Assembly (NCBI RefSeq): GCF_013294115.1
Contig: NZ_JABSNP010000003.1
Location: 186,001-250,000, forward strand
Length of the DNA: 64,000 nt
Reading direction: 5' to 3'
From: Hymenobacter caeli
GTDB taxonomy: Bacteria; Bacteroidota; Bacteroidia; Cytophagales; Hymenobacteraceae
The position numbers and the translations under genes are program-made. The stretch's first letter is position 1; the number at the start of each line of letters is the position of its first letter. Positions 41,824 through 50,591 of this stretch are shown here, in pieces. The notes beneath the pieces are model-generated. The model was given only the letters and a program-made list of their open reading frames with translations. It did no database searches and was not told the origin of the DNA.

Positions 41824-42969
41824 CTAGAAAGAAAGGGCGATGCTCGACGTCAGGTTGCCGTAGGTGCTGTGGTTCACGCCGTCGGCTTCGGCGAAGATGT
41901 TGTTCTGCGCGTTCAGCACCCGGCCTTCGAGGCGCACGACCACGTTGCCGGTGGGGGCGTAGTCGAAGTTGAGCGAGCCGCCGCGGATAAACGCGTCGCC
42001 GTCCCCCACCACGGGCGCGAAGGAGTTGATGATGACGCCGCGCTCGGCTTTGTAGTACTCGCCGCGCAGGGCGGTGGTCCACTTGTCGGCCAGCTTGTAG
42101 CGCACGAAGGCCGCGCCGGTGTGCCAGGTGTCGTACTTGTTGCCGTTGTCGCCGGCCGGGCGGGCGGCCTGCTGCTTGCCCACGTCGAACACCGCGGCCA
42201 GGCTCAGCCGGTCGGTGGCGGCGTAGGTGATGTAGAAATCGTGGAAGTAGCGGCGGCGCGTGGCCACGTCGGCAGGCTGCTCGTTGCCGTAGAACGTGCT
42301 GCTGTTAATGAGGATTTTGTCGGTGGGTTTCCACTGAATCTGAGTGCCCGCGGCCTTGGCCTGGTTGTTCTCGCGGATGTTCTGCCAGCCGTTCAGCGCC
42401 AGCGCGGTCAGCGTCAGCTTGGGGCCCACCTCGTAGGTAAACCGGGCCCCCGCCTCGTAGTACGGCGAGTTTTCGGCCATCAGCGAGCGGGTCAGCGTCC
42501 AGTTGTCTTTCGAGATGGCCGACTCGAACCCGATGTGCGAGCCGAAGATGCCGAAGTCGAGCCAGGCCTTGTCGAAGGGCCGGAAGCCGGCGTACGCCTC
42601 GTAGATGTGCTTGAACACCGGGTCTTCGGCCGCGTAGTTGGCCGTCACGTACGAGCCGGCGTGGATGCCCACGGCCCCGCGCACCTTGCCGTCGTCGTAG
42701 CGCATCCCAATCAGGCCCTGGTTCACGGTGAACTCGTTCTGGCGGTTGTGCGAGTAGAGAAAGCTCGGCCGCACCTGCGTGTCGGGGTGGTGGAAGTCGA
42801 TGCCGTAGTAGCCATCCACGAAGCCGTAGAAGGTGAGCGGGCCGGGCGTGGCTGGCGCGGGGGCCGCCGCGGGCGGTACGGCCAGGGCGGGGTCGGTGGT
42901 GGGCGTGGTTTGGGCCAGGGCAGCGCTGCTGGCAGCGAAAGCCAGGCCGAAGGTTAGAAATTTACGCAT
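41824..42969 (-). CDS. Outer-membrane porin of the kdp cluster (BBP2/OmpL-like)
   Basis: 381 residues. The signal peptide (MRKFLTFGLAFAASSAALAQ) and an Ala/Pro linker precede a barrel starting LTFYGFVDGYYGIDF. Features such as RQNEFTVNQGLIGMRYDDGK, FIDFGIF-like LDFGIFGSHIGFESAISKDN, LTALALNGWQNI and DRLSLAAVFDVGKQ match the beta-barrel porin-2 family. The C-terminal strand ends GNLTSSIALSF. Its position directly after kdpC on the same strand suggests that it lets K+ cross the outer membrane for the Kdp pump (inference). Confidence 0.85.
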   Translation of the reverse strand: MRKFLTFGLAFAASSAALAQTTPTTDPALAVPPAAAPAPATPGPLTFYGFVDGYYGIDFHHPDTQVRPSFLYSHNRQNEFTVNQGLIGMRYDDGKVRGAVGIHAGSYVTANYAAEDPVFKHIYEAYAGFRPFDKAWLDFGIFGSHIGFESAISKDNWTLTRSLMAENSPYYEAGARFTYEVGPKLTLTALALNGWQNIRENNQAKAAGTQIQWKPTDKILINSSTFYGNEQPADVATRRRYFHDFYITYAATDRLSLAAVFDVGKQQAARPAGDNGNKYDTWHTGAAFVRYKLADKWTTALRGEYYKAERGVIINSFAPVVGDGDAFIRGGSLNFDYAPTGNVVVRLEGRVLNAQNNIFAEADGVNHSTYGNLTSSIALSF

Positions 42970-43095
42970 TGAAAGGATGCCGAGCCGTAGCCGGCGGAAT
43001 ACAATAGTGGCTTTGCCCGGGCCCCAGCGGGTAACGTGTGGGAGCCAGGCGGTTGAAAACGGGGCCCCCAGTGGACCCCTGATGAGGTTAAAAGA

Positions 43096-43662
43096 CTACT
43101 TGCTGGCCGGGGCCAGCTCGTCCAGGGCCAGGTTCAGGCGCAGCACGTTCACCACTTGGGGGGCCAGGGTGCCGCCCTCGGTGTTGGCGTTCACCAGCGC
43201 GGTGAGGCGGGCCGGGGCCACGCCGCGGGCCTTGGCCACGCGGGCCACCTGCACCAGGGCCCCCTGGGGCGAGAGGTGCGGGTCGAGGCCCGAGCCGCTG
43301 GCCGTCAGCAGCTCGGCGGGCACGTCGGCGGCTTTCACGCCGGGGTTTTGGAGCAGGAAGGTGTCGAGGCGGGCCTTCACCTGGGCCAGGTACTCGGGGT
43401 TGCTCGGCCCCTTGTTGGAGCCGCCCGAGCCCTGGGCGTTGTAGTCCACGGCCGAGGGCCGGGTGTTGAAGTAGCCGGGCTTGCTGAACTTCTGGCCCAC
43501 GTTGGCAAAGCCCACTACGCGGCCTTTCTGGCTCAGCTGCACGCCTTCGCCGTGGCCGGGGGCCAGCTGGGCCGCGGCCCACACAATGGCCGGGTAAATA
43601 ACGCAGCACAGCACCAGCAGTACCAAAGACAGGCGCAGGGCAGGAAGAATGTTAGATTTCAT
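43096..43662 (-). CDS. kdpC: Potassium-transporting ATPase subunit C
   Basis: 188 residues. One N-terminal membrane helix (LRLSLVLLVLCCVIYPAIVW) is followed by the soluble KdpC domain with VGFANVGQKFSKPGYFNTRP, SGGSNKGPSNPEYL, LLTASGSGLDPHLSPQGALV, QVARVAKARG and the end VVNVLRLNLALDEL. KdpC stabilises the KdpFABC complex and raises its ATP affinity. It is encoded after kdpB with 162 nt in between, filled by an inverted repeat. A second kdpC lies at 50762. Confidence 0.95.
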   Translation of the reverse strand: MKSNILPALRLSLVLLVLCCVIYPAIVWAAAQLAPGHGEGVQLSQKGRVVGFANVGQKFSKPGYFNTRPSAVDYNAQGSGGSNKGPSNPEYLAQVKARLDTFLLQNPGVKAADVPAELLTASGSGLDPHLSPQGALVQVARVAKARGVAPARLTALVNANTEGGTLAPQVVNVLRLNLALDELAPASK

Positions 43663-43665
43663 CTT

Positions 43666-43817
43666 TTTAGCTTTTAGCTGTCAGCCGTTAGCCGTTAGCT
43701 TTTTTGAAAAATCAAATTGAATACGAGTCAACGGCTGTTGGCCATCAACTGCTGGCTCTGTAAGGAAAACGCTCGTTGAACATAAGCTAACAGCTAACAG
43801 CCAGTAGCTAACAGCTA
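43666..43817. repeat. Inverted repeat between kdpC and kdpB
   Basis: The left arm (~43669-43700) is built of TTAGCTGTCAGCCGTTAGC; the right arm (~43783-43817) is AGCTAACAGCTAACAGCC and AGTAGCTAACAGCT. The arms can pair over about 30 bp. Related to the repeat at 45872. Confidence 0.7.
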
Positions 43818-43824
43818 GAAAAAC

Positions 43825-45867
43825 CTACACAAACACACCCACCAGCAGGTCAATGAGTTTGATGCCGATGAAGGGCACCACCACGCCGCCCAGGCCGTAC
43901 ACCAGCAGGTTGCGGCGCAGCAGGGCTGAGGCCCCGATGGGCGTGTAGCTCACGCCGCGCAGGGCCAGCGGCACCAGTGCCGGGATGATGAGGGCGTTGA
44001 AAATAACGGCGCTCAGGATGGCCGACTGCGGCGAGTGCAGCCCCATCACGTTGAGGGCCCGCAGCCCGGGAATGGCCACCATGAACAGGGCCGGCACGAT
44101 GGCGAAGTACTTGGCCACGTCGTTGGCGATGGAGAAGGTCGTGAGCGTGCCGCGCGTCATGAGCAGCTGCTTGCCGATTTCCACGATTTCGATGAGCTTG
44201 GTGGGGTCGTTGTCGAGGTCCACCATGTTGCCGGCTTCCTTGGCGGCCTGGGTGCCCGAGTTCATGGCCACCCCCACGTCGGCCTGGGCCAGGGCGGGGG
44301 CGTCGTTGGTGCCGTCGCCCATCATGGCCACCAGCTTGCCGCTCTGCTGCTCGGCGCGGATGTACTGCATCTTGTCCTCGGGCTTGGCCTCGGCGATGAA
44401 GTCGTCCACGCCCGACTTCTCGGCGATGAACTTGGCCGTGAGCGGGTTGTCGCCGGTCACCATCACCGTTTTGATGCCCATCTTGCGCAGGCGCTCGAAC
44501 CGCTCCTGGATGCCGGGCTTGATGATGTCCTGCAACTCCACCACGCCCAGTACCCGGTCGTTCTCGCTGAGCACCAGCGGCGTGCCGCCGTTGCTGGCCA
44601 CCGCCGCCACCCGCTCGGCCACTTCCGGGGGGTAGGCGTGGCCGGCCGCCTCCGACAAGCGGCGGATGGCGTCGGCCGCGCCCTTGCGCAGGCGGGTGCC
44701 GCCGGCCAGCGTCACGCCCGAGCTGCGGGTTTCGGCCGTGAACTTAATCAACTCGGCCCCGGCCAGCTGGGGTTGCAGGGCCTGCGGGTCCACTTTGTTG
44801 TCGCGGGCCAGCTCGATGATGCTCTTGCCCTCGGGCGTCTCGTCGGTGAGCGAGCTGAGGACGGCCCCCTGCACGAACTCCTGTAGCTGCACGCCCGGGG
44901 CGGGCCAGAAGTGGGTGGCCTTGCGGTTGCCGATGGTGATGGTGCCGGTTTTATCCAGCAGCAGCACGTCGATGTCGCCGGCCGTTTCCACGGCCTTGCC
45001 GCTCTTGGTGATGACGTTGGCCCGCAGGGCCCGGTCCATGCCGGCGATGCCGATGGCCGAGAGCAGGCCCCCAATCGTGGTCGGAATCAAGCACACGAAC
45101 AGGGCGATGAACGAGGCCACCGCGATGGGCGTGTTCGAGTACTTGGCAAACGGGGCCAGGGTGACGCACACAATCACGAACACCAGGGTGAAGCCGGCGA
45201 GCAGGATGGTGAGGGCAATTTCGTTGGGCGTTTTCTGGCGCGAGGCGCCTTCCACCAGGGCAATCATCTTGTCGAGGAACGACTCGCCGGGGGCCGTCGT
45301 CACCACCACCTTGATGCGGTCGGAGAGTACCTTGGTGCCGCCCGTCACCGACGACTTGTCGCCGCCGGACTCGCGAATAACCGGGGCCGATTCGCCCGTG
45401 ATGGCCGACTCGTCGATGGTGGCCAGGCCCTCCACAATCTCGCCGTCGGTGGGGATGATTTCGCCGGCTTCCACCAGGAAAAAGTCGCCTTTGGTCAATT
45501 GCGAAGAGCTAACCGAGGTGATGGCCCCCGCGGCGTCCACCTTGCGGGCGGGGGTTTCTTCGCGGGTTTTGCGCAGGCTTTCGGCCTGGGCCTTGCCGCG
45601 GGCTTCGGCAATGGCCTCGGCGAAGTTGGCGAACAACAGCGTGAGGAACAGCACGAAGAACACCGTGAAGTTGTAGCCGAAGCCGCCCTGGGTGGCGTCG
45701 GGCTTCACGAGCAGGCCCAGCGTGACGATGAGCATCACCACGGTGCCGATTTCCACGGTGAACATCACCGGGTTGCGGAACATCTTGCGCGGGTCGAGCT
45801 TGACGAAAGCCTGTTTGATGGCCTCGCCGACCAGCGCGGGTTGAAAAAGGGATTGTTGAGTAGCCAT
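43825..45867 (-). CDS. kdpB: Potassium-transporting P-type ATPase subunit B
   Basis: 680 residues. This is the energy-coupling P-type ATPase of KdpFABC. The phosphorylated Asp is in [14 protein letters not shown]. The actuator loop is [16 protein letters not shown], whose Ser corresponds to the inhibitory phosphorylation site of E. coli KdpB. The hinge [20 protein letters not shown] and the helix with [19 protein letters not shown] are present. It is the only kdpB in the window although two kdpA and two kdpC genes exist. The flanking gaps both contain inverted repeats. Confidence 0.97.
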   Translation of the reverse strand: MATQQSLFQPALVGEAIKQAFVKLDPRKMFRNPVMFTVEIGTVVMLIVTLGLLVKPDATQGGFGYNFTVFFVLFLTLLFANFAEAIAEARGKAQAESLRKTREETPARKVDAAGAITSVSSSQLTKGDFFLVEAGEIIPTDGEIVEGLATIDESAITGESAPVIRESGGDKSSVTGGTKVLSDRIKVVVTTAPGESFLDKMIALVEGASRQKTPNEIALTILLAGFTLVFVIVCVTLAPFAKYSNTPIAVASFIALFVCLIPTTIGGLLSAIGIAGMDRALRANVITKSGKAVETAGDIDVLLLDKTGTITIGNRKATHFWPAPGVQLQEFVQGAVLSSLTDETPEGKSIIELARDNKVDPQALQPQLAGAELIKFTAETRSSGVTLAGGTRLRKGAADAIRRLSEAAGHAYPPEVAERVAAVASNGGTPLVLSENDRVLGVVELQDIIKPGIQERFERLRKMGIKTVMVTGDNPLTAKFIAEKSGVDDFIAEAKPEDKMQYIRAEQQSGKLVAMMGDGTNDAPALAQADVGVAMNSGTQAAKEAGNMVDLDNDPTKLIEIVEIGKQLLMTRGTLTTFSIANDVAKYFAIVPALFMVAIPGLRALNVMGLHSPQSAILSAVIFNALIIPALVPLALRGVSYTPIGASALLRRNLLVYGLGGVVVPFIGIKLIDLLVGVFV

Positions 45868-45871
45868 TTTT

Positions 45872-45968
45872 TAAGCTATTAGCTGATAGCTGTTAGCTAT
45901 TAGCTTCTGAAATAAAGACCTAAGAAGAAAGAGAAAGCTAACAGCCAATAGCTATCAGCTAATAGCTC
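45872..45968. repeat. Inverted repeat between kdpB and kdpA
   Basis: Arms at about 45872-45905 (AAGCTATTAGCTGATAGCTG) and 45935-45968 (GCTATCAGCTAATAGCTC) pair almost completely over ~33 bp. The sequence family resembles the one between kdpC and kdpB. It lies within the presumed kdp transcript. Confidence 0.75.
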
Positions 45969-45973
45969 AAATA

Positions 45974-47674
45974 CTAATACAGCGAGAAGTGCTCGGCCAG
46001 GGGCCCCAGGGCCAGGGCGGGGAAGAAGGCCAGGGCCGCGATGATCCAAATCACGAAGAAGACCATGACGCCGAACGTGGCGGTGTCGAGCTTGAGCGTG
46101 CCGGCCGACTCGGGGATGTACTTCTTGCGGGCCAGCAGGCCGGCAATGGCCACCGGGCCGATGATGGGCAGGTAGCGGGCCAGCAGCAGCACGATGCCGG
46201 TGCTGATGTTCCACCAGGGCGTATTGTCGCCGAGGCCCTCGAAGCCCGAGCCGTTGTTGGCCGAGGCCGAGGAAAATTCATACAGCATCTCGCTGAAGCC
46301 GTGGTAGCCGGGGTTGTTCAGCCAGCCGGCGTACTCCTTGGGGTCGCCGGCGAAGAGGTGGGCCGAGAGGGCGGTGCCGGCCAGGATGAGCAGCGGGTGC
46401 AGCAGGGCGACGATGACGGCGATTTTCATCTCGCGGGCCTCTACTTTTTTGCCCAGCAGTTCCGGCGTTCGGCCCACCATCAGGCCCGAGATGAACACGG
46501 CCACGATGATGAACACGAAGAAGTTGAGGAAGCCCACGCCCACGCCGCCGTAGAAGGCATTGGTCATCATGCCGAGCAGCGCGTTCATGCCCGAGATGGG
46601 CGTGAGCGAGTCGTGCATGGCGTTGACCGAGCCGTTGCTGGTGACGGTGGTTTGGATGGCCCACAGCGCCGAGGCGGGGGCCCCCAGGCGCATTTCCTTG
46701 CCTTCGAGCGAGCCCAGGTGCTGGTCGACGCCCATGCGGGTGATGGCCGGGTTGCCGTGCATTTCGAGGTACACGGTGGGCACTTGCAGCAGCAGGTAGC
46801 CGGCCGTCATCACCCCGAACACCATCCAGCCCAGGCGGGGCCGGCGCAGGTAGTAGCCGAAGGCCAGCGCCATGGCGATGGGAATGAGCAGGATGCTGAA
46901 GTCCTCGACGGCGTTGGAGAAGGCGGTGGGGTTTTCGAGCGGGTGGGCCGAGTTGACGCCGAAGTAGCCGCCGCCGTTGGTGCCCATCTGCTTGATGCCA
47001 ATCATGGCCGCGGCGGGGCCCCGGCTCACCACGGCCGAGTCGCCCTGCACCGTCACGACGGGCATCTTGGCCTGGAACGTCATCGGTGAGCCCTGGAAGG
47101 CCACGACGAGCGCCACGATGAGCGAGAGCGGCATCAGCACCCGGGTAATGCTTTTCACGAAGTAGCTGTAGAAGTTGCCCAGCTTGTCGTGGGTGCCTTC
47201 GCGCAGGGCGTTGAACACCACCACGCAGGCGGCCATGCCGGTGGCCGCCGTCACGAATTGCAGGAACATCAGGCACCCGAGCTGCGAGAGGTACGTGGCC
47301 CCCGACTCGCCCGAGTAGTGCTGCAAGTTGCAGTTTACCAGGAACGATATGGCGGTGTTGAAAGCCTGGTCCACCGACATCGACGGGTTGTGGTCGGGGT
47401 TGAGCGGCAGGCTGCCCTGGGTGCAGAGGATGAGCATGGCCCAGAAAAACCAGCCCAGGTTGATGGTGAGCAGCGCCACCAGGTGCTGCTGCCAGGTCAT
47501 TTCGCGCTCGGGGTTGATGCCGCTGAGCCGGAAAATGCCGCGCTCCACGGGGCCCATAAAATCGGACCAGCTGCGGTCGCCCCGGTAGATAATGGCCAGG
47601 TAGCGGCCCAGCGGAATGGCCAGCAGCACCGTAACCAGGAAAATGCCAATAATGGCGAGTATTTCTTGAGACAT
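45974..47674 (-). CDS. kdpA: Potassium-transporting ATPase subunit A (canonical copy)
   Basis: 566 residues. KdpA is the K+-selective channel-like subunit. Its four pore-loop motifs are canonical: VNCNLQHYSGESG, QMGTNGGGYFGVNSAHPLEN, TVTSNGSVNAMHDSLTPISG and LYEFSSASANNGSGFEGLGD. It starts at the ATG at 47674 and is preceded by kdpF (128 nt) and a 31-aa ORF, and followed by kdpB (106 nt). Compare with the divergent paralog at 48835. Confidence 0.97.
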   Translation of the reverse strand: MSQEILAIIGIFLVTVLLAIPLGRYLAIIYRGDRSWSDFMGPVERGIFRLSGINPEREMTWQQHLVALLTINLGWFFWAMLILCTQGSLPLNPDHNPSMSVDQAFNTAISFLVNCNLQHYSGESGATYLSQLGCLMFLQFVTAATGMAACVVVFNALREGTHDKLGNFYSYFVKSITRVLMPLSLIVALVVAFQGSPMTFQAKMPVVTVQGDSAVVSRGPAAAMIGIKQMGTNGGGYFGVNSAHPLENPTAFSNAVEDFSILLIPIAMALAFGYYLRRPRLGWMVFGVMTAGYLLLQVPTVYLEMHGNPAITRMGVDQHLGSLEGKEMRLGAPASALWAIQTTVTSNGSVNAMHDSLTPISGMNALLGMMTNAFYGGVGVGFLNFFVFIIVAVFISGLMVGRTPELLGKKVEAREMKIAVIVALLHPLLILAGTALSAHLFAGDPKEYAGWLNNPGYHGFSEMLYEFSSASANNGSGFEGLGDNTPWWNISTGIVLLLARYLPIIGPVAIAGLLARKKYIPESAGTLKLDTATFGVMVFFVIWIIAALAFFPALALGPLAEHFSLY

Positions 47675-47802
47675 GGGTGAAAAGAAACTTAGAAACTTGG
47701 AGGGCTGGAAGTACCGGTGGTGAAGGCGGGGCGGGCGTGCTGGCTTTCGCCTCGCGCACGGTGCCTGCGCAGCAGCGCATCACCGGGTCCGTAAGCCCCG
47801 GA

Positions 47803-47883
47803 TTAAAACTCTTCGGGCCGAAGCAGCACGTAGCAGAGGTAGCCGAACGTGGCCAGCGCAAGGGCAAACAGGGCAATCATCAT
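47803..47883 (-). CDS. kdpF: KdpF small membrane subunit
   Basis: 26 residues. One hydrophobic helix ends in the typical CYVLLRPEEF (KdpF consensus Y-x2-L-L-R-P-E-x-F). It starts with two consecutive ATGs (47883 and 47880). KdpF stabilises the Kdp complex. It lies directly upstream of kdpA and 12 nt downstream of the small ORF at 47896. Confidence 0.9.
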   Translation of the reverse strand: MMIALFALALATFGYLCYVLLRPEEF

Positions 47884-47895
47884 GGCAGCGCGGGG

Positions 47896-47991
47896 CTAGA
47901 TGTGGTCAAAAAAGTCCACGGATTTGTAAAAGAGCCAAAAGCCGGCAATGCCGGTGGCGACGAGGAGGGGGAGCATCAGGAGCGGGGGCAT
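47896..47991 (-). CDS. 31-residue single-helix membrane peptide at the head of the kdp operon
   Basis: The ATG at 47991 opens a 31-codon frame: MPPLLMLPLLVATGIAGFWL, then FYKSVDFFDHI. One membrane helix ends in a charged amphipathic tail. Its stop is 12 nt before kdpF, which argues for translation with kdpF and a role with the Kdp complex. It is the first gene after the sigma-54-like element at 48040-48056. I recall similar 'KS-x-x-F/W-F-x-x-I' peptides near Bacteroidota kdp genes, but this is memory only. It is not KdpF, which follows it. Confidence 0.65.
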   Translation of the reverse strand: MPPLLMLPLLVATGIAGFWLFYKSVDFFDHI

Positions 47992-48039
47992 GGGGAAGGT
48001 GTTAGTCGGAAAAACAGGGTGACAGCTGTGGCGGCGGGT

Positions 48040-48056
48040 TGCCAAAGCCGCGCCCA
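48040..48056 (-). promoter_or_regulatory. Sigma-54-like promoter of the kdp operon
   Basis: On the minus strand the sequence TGGGCGCGGCTTTGGCA has GG and GC 10 nt apart, as in the -24/-12 elements of sigma-54 promoters (TGGCAC-N5-TTGC). The -12 half is TGGC instead of TTGC, exactly as in the plus-strand element at 48426. It is about 50 nt upstream of the 31-aa ORF. A sigma-54 response regulator is encoded at 51346. Confidence 0.5.
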
Positions 48057-48087
48057 AGTGGAATTGCCCAGCTTTTTTTAAGTGCTA

Positions 48088-48105
48088 TACTGTTGTTTTA
48101 CAGTA
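48088..48105. promoter_or_regulatory. Short perfect palindrome upstream of kdp
   Basis: TACTGT-N6-ACAGTA, in an AT-rich stretch rare for this genome, 30-50 nt upstream of the sigma-54-like element. It could be a second regulator site or a curved spacer aiding activator looping. Function inferred only from position. Confidence 0.4.
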
Positions 48106-48161
48106 AAATAAAAAATTATAGTTTCGCTTTATTGCCCGGGCCCTGGCAGTGAGCACCACTC

Positions 48162-48367
48162 CATTTTGGTAGGGCGTTTGTCAAAATGGTAGGCTTGCCC
48201 AGGCGCTTAGGGCCCTACGGCAGCACGGCGCCGGGCTGGTGCACGCAGGCCCAGTAAGAGCGGGCCGGCTTGAGCTGGCGCATGGGTTGGTTGCCGCAAT
48301 CACTACCGCCGGGGTACCGGCCGTCGCACGGCCAACGCCCCATTATGGTAGGGGTCCTACCATTATG
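48162..48367. promoter_or_regulatory. Four CAWWWTGGTAGG sites between the two kdp units (putative activator sites)
   Basis: Copies are at 48162-48173 (CATTTTGGTAGG), 48182-48193 (CAAAATGGTAGG), 48341-48352 (CATTATGGTAGG) and, on the minus strand, 48367-48356 (CATAATGGTAGG). The first two are direct repeats exactly 20 bp apart (two helical turns). The last two face each other as a palindrome with a 3-nt centre. Pair one lies 106-153 bp upstream of the minus-strand sigma-54 element; pair two lies 59-100 bp upstream of the plus-strand one. These are usual distances for enhancer sites of sigma-54 activators. The likely binder is the response regulator at 51346 (inference). Confidence 0.7.
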
Positions 48368-48425
48368 AAAGGGGGGCCCGCGGGAACGAACGGCGAATGC
48401 AGCGCTTAGGGGCCAGTTTGTGCGG

Positions 48426-48441
48426 TTGGCATCGTCTTGGC
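48426..48441 (+). promoter_or_regulatory. Sigma-54-like promoter of the kdpA2-kdpC2 unit
   Basis: TTGGCATCGTCTTGGC has GG (48428-48429) and GC (48440-48441) separated by exactly 10 nt. It fits TTGGCAC-N5-TTGC with few mismatches and is 57 nt upstream of the ATG at 48498. Confidence 0.55.
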
Positions 48442-48497
48442 CCCCGGCGTTGACATCCGCCGGCCACCCGCCCGCGCTCCGCCACTCCTTGCCCTCA

Positions 48498-48809
48498 ATG
48501 CCCGACCAACTCACCGAAATAAGTCAGGCGGCTCGCGGCTACTACGCCCAGGCCACCCGCGCCCAGCTTACCGCCACCGATTTCTTCGACTGGCTCCGGC
48601 AGCTCAACCCCACCGAGCGGGCCGAGTTCCAAGCCAAAGGCTTCGCCGTGGCCCAAACCGAACGGAATTTTCTGCGCTTCGCGCTGGAGCTGCGCGGCAT
48701 CTCCATGCGCGAGTACATGATGGAGCACCTGTCGCTGCCCGCCTTCGAGCTGTGGATTGCCCACGCCGAGTTCAACGGTGACCTGCCGGACCGCTTCTGT
48801 CGGTTATAA
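48498..48809 (+). CDS. 103-residue soluble protein heading the second kdp unit
   Basis: Starts at the ATG at 48498 (MPDQLTEISQAARGYYAQAT). Predicted all-helical, with no signal or membrane segment; charged and aromatic-rich (LTATDFFDWLRQLNPTERAE, FLRFALELRGISMREYMMEH). It ends 25 nt before kdpA2, so the two are almost certainly co-transcribed. No family is recognised. A regulatory or assembly role for the KdpA2/KdpC2 module is possible but purely positional. Confidence 0.75.
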   Translation: MPDQLTEISQAARGYYAQATRAQLTATDFFDWLRQLNPTERAEFQAKGFAVAQTERNFLRFALELRGISMREYMMEHLSLPAFELWIAHAEFNGDLPDRFCRL

Positions 48810-48834
48810 AAGTTAAAAACCGCTTCGCTGCTTT

Positions 48835-50553
48835 ATGCTGAATACCTTGAATGTTGGGTTGCTATTTGGGCTATCCGCCGCGCTGGCCCTGCCCGTGGGG
48901 CGCTACATGGCCCGCGTGTACGGTGGGGAGGCCACCTGGCTCGACCCCGTGCTGGCCCCCCTCGAAAACGCGCTTTACCGCCTCACCGGCCTGAAGCCCA
49001 CCCGGGCCATGACCTGGCGGCAGTACGTGGGGGCCCTGCTGGGTATCAACTTGGTGTGGCTTGTCTGGGCCGTGGGCATCCTGCTGGTGCAGAACCGGCT
49101 GCCCTTCTGGAACCCCGACCACATCCCGGCGATGGAGCTCACCCAGGCCCTGCACACGGCCGTGAGCTTCCTCACCAGCACCAACGCCCAGCACTACTCG
49201 GGCGAAACCGGGGCTTCGTACTTTGCTCAAATGGCGGTGCTCACGTTTTTGCAGTTCGTGAGCGCCGGCACCAGCCTGGCCGCCGGCATCGCCGTGGTGC
49301 GGGCCCTGGGCGGCACCGACACTGCGGGCCACGTGGGCAACTTCTACCAGGATTTGGTGCGCTCCTGCGTGCGCATCCTGCTGCCCGTGTGCCTAGTATT
49401 TTCGGTGCTGTTCGAGCTGGGCGGAGTGCCGATGACCTTTGCGGGAGCCGCCCACCACCCTACCCTGGAGGGCACGGCCGCCACCGTGGCCCGGGGCCCG
49501 GTGGCAGCCATGATGTCCATTAAGGAGCTGGGCTCGAACGGCGGCGGCTTCTTTGGACCCAACGACGCCCACCCGTTCGAGAACCCCACGTTTTTCACGT
49601 TTGCCGTGCACCACGTGGCCGTCATGCTCCTGCCTATGGCCTTCGTGGTGATGCTGGGCTACTACCTGCGCCGGCGGCGCTTCGCGGCCATACTGTTCGC
49701 GGTGATGACGGCCGGCCTGCTGCTGCTGGCCGCGCCGGCCGTGTGGGTGGAGCTGCGCGGCAACCCGGCCCTCACGGCGCTGGGCTTGGCCGAAGCCCCG
49801 GGCGGCAACCAGCTCGAAGGCAAAGAAGTGCGCTTCGGCGTGTACCACACCGCCGCCTACGCGGGCATCAACATGGCCATCCCGGCCGGCACCATTGCCG
49901 GGGCCCAAGATAGCTTTGCGCCGCTCACGGGCGTGCCGTTCATGCTGCTGATGCAAATCGACGCCTTTTTCGGCGGGGTGGGCACGGGTTTCCTTAACAT
50001 GTTCATTTACATCGTTATCACCGCTTTCATCGCCAGCCTGATGGTGGGCCGCTCGCCCGAGCTGCTGGGCAAGAAGGTGGAGGCCCGCGAGATGCAGGCC
50101 GCCACGCTGGTGGCCGTGGCTCAGCCGGTGGTGGTGCTGGCCTGCACCGGCCTCGCCGCCTGGCTGTGGGCCACCACGCCCCACGCCGCCGACGCCCTCA
50201 AGTGGCTCAGCAACCCGGGGGCCCACGGCTTCAGCACCATGCTCTACGAGTTCATTTCGGCGGCATCCGGCAACGGCTCGGGCTTCGGGGGCTTGGGCAG
50301 CAACAACCCGTTCTGGAACCTGACGCCCTGCCTCGCCATGCTCAGCGGGCGCTTCGTGCCCATCGTCGGGGCCCTGATTATCGCGGCCGGGCTGCTGGCC
50401 AAAAATCCCACCCCGCCCAGCCTGGGCGGCATCCGGCTGGAGTCGGCCACGTTCGCGGTGCTGCTGCTGGTGGTCATCGGCGTCCTGGGGGCCCTCCTGT
50501 TTTTTCCGGCCCTCACGCTGGGGCCCCTGGCCGAGTATTTTGGCGGCCGGTAA
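48835..50553 (+). CDS. Divergent KdpA paralog without a partner kdpB
   Basis: 572 residues, collinear with KdpA over its full length (LFGLSAALALPVGRYMARVY; RAMTWRQYVGALLGINLVWL). Pore loops one and two are close to canonical (TSTNAQHYSGETG, residues ~113; ELGSNGGGFFGPNDAHPFEN, ~230). Loop three is strongly changed: NMAIPAGTIAGAQDSF (~346-361) replaces the usual T-T-x-T-S-x-G-x-V-x-A-M-H-D-S type. Loop four reads EFISAASGNGSGFGGLGSNN, where the canonical copy has EFSSASANNGSGFEGLGDNT. So it is an intact protein with altered selectivity-filter surroundings. It is followed not by kdpB but by a repeat and kdpC2. Function is uncertain; it may pair with the KdpB at 43825 or act as a non-ATPase ion conduit or sensor. 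Confidence 0.9.
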   Translation: MLNTLNVGLLFGLSAALALPVGRYMARVYGGEATWLDPVLAPLENALYRLTGLKPTRAMTWRQYVGALLGINLVWLVWAVGILLVQNRLPFWNPDHIPAMELTQALHTAVSFLTSTNAQHYSGETGASYFAQMAVLTFLQFVSAGTSLAAGIAVVRALGGTDTAGHVGNFYQDLVRSCVRILLPVCLVFSVLFELGGVPMTFAGAAHHPTLEGTAATVARGPVAAMMSIKELGSNGGGFFGPNDAHPFENPTFFTFAVHHVAVMLLPMAFVVMLGYYLRRRRFAAILFAVMTAGLLLLAAPAVWVELRGNPALTALGLAEAPGGNQLEGKEVRFGVYHTAAYAGINMAIPAGTIAGAQDSFAPLTGVPFMLLMQIDAFFGGVGTGFLNMFIYIVITAFIASLMVGRSPELLGKKVEAREMQAATLVAVAQPVVVLACTGLAAWLWATTPHAADALKWLSNPGAHGFSTMLYEFISAASGNGSGFGGLGSNNPFWNLTPCLAMLSGRFVPIVGALIIAAGLLAKNPTPPSLGGIRLESATFAVLLLVVIGVLGALLFFPALTLGPLAEYFGGR

Positions 50554-50591
50554 GTCTTTGTCGTTGGCTGGTAGATTATTAACGGACGATT

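Noticed and set aside
48215..48514. 99-codon open frame on the minus strand in the kdp spacer
   Set aside because: It overlaps the start of the 103-aa gene and the TGGTAGG sites, and its sequence is not protein-like.
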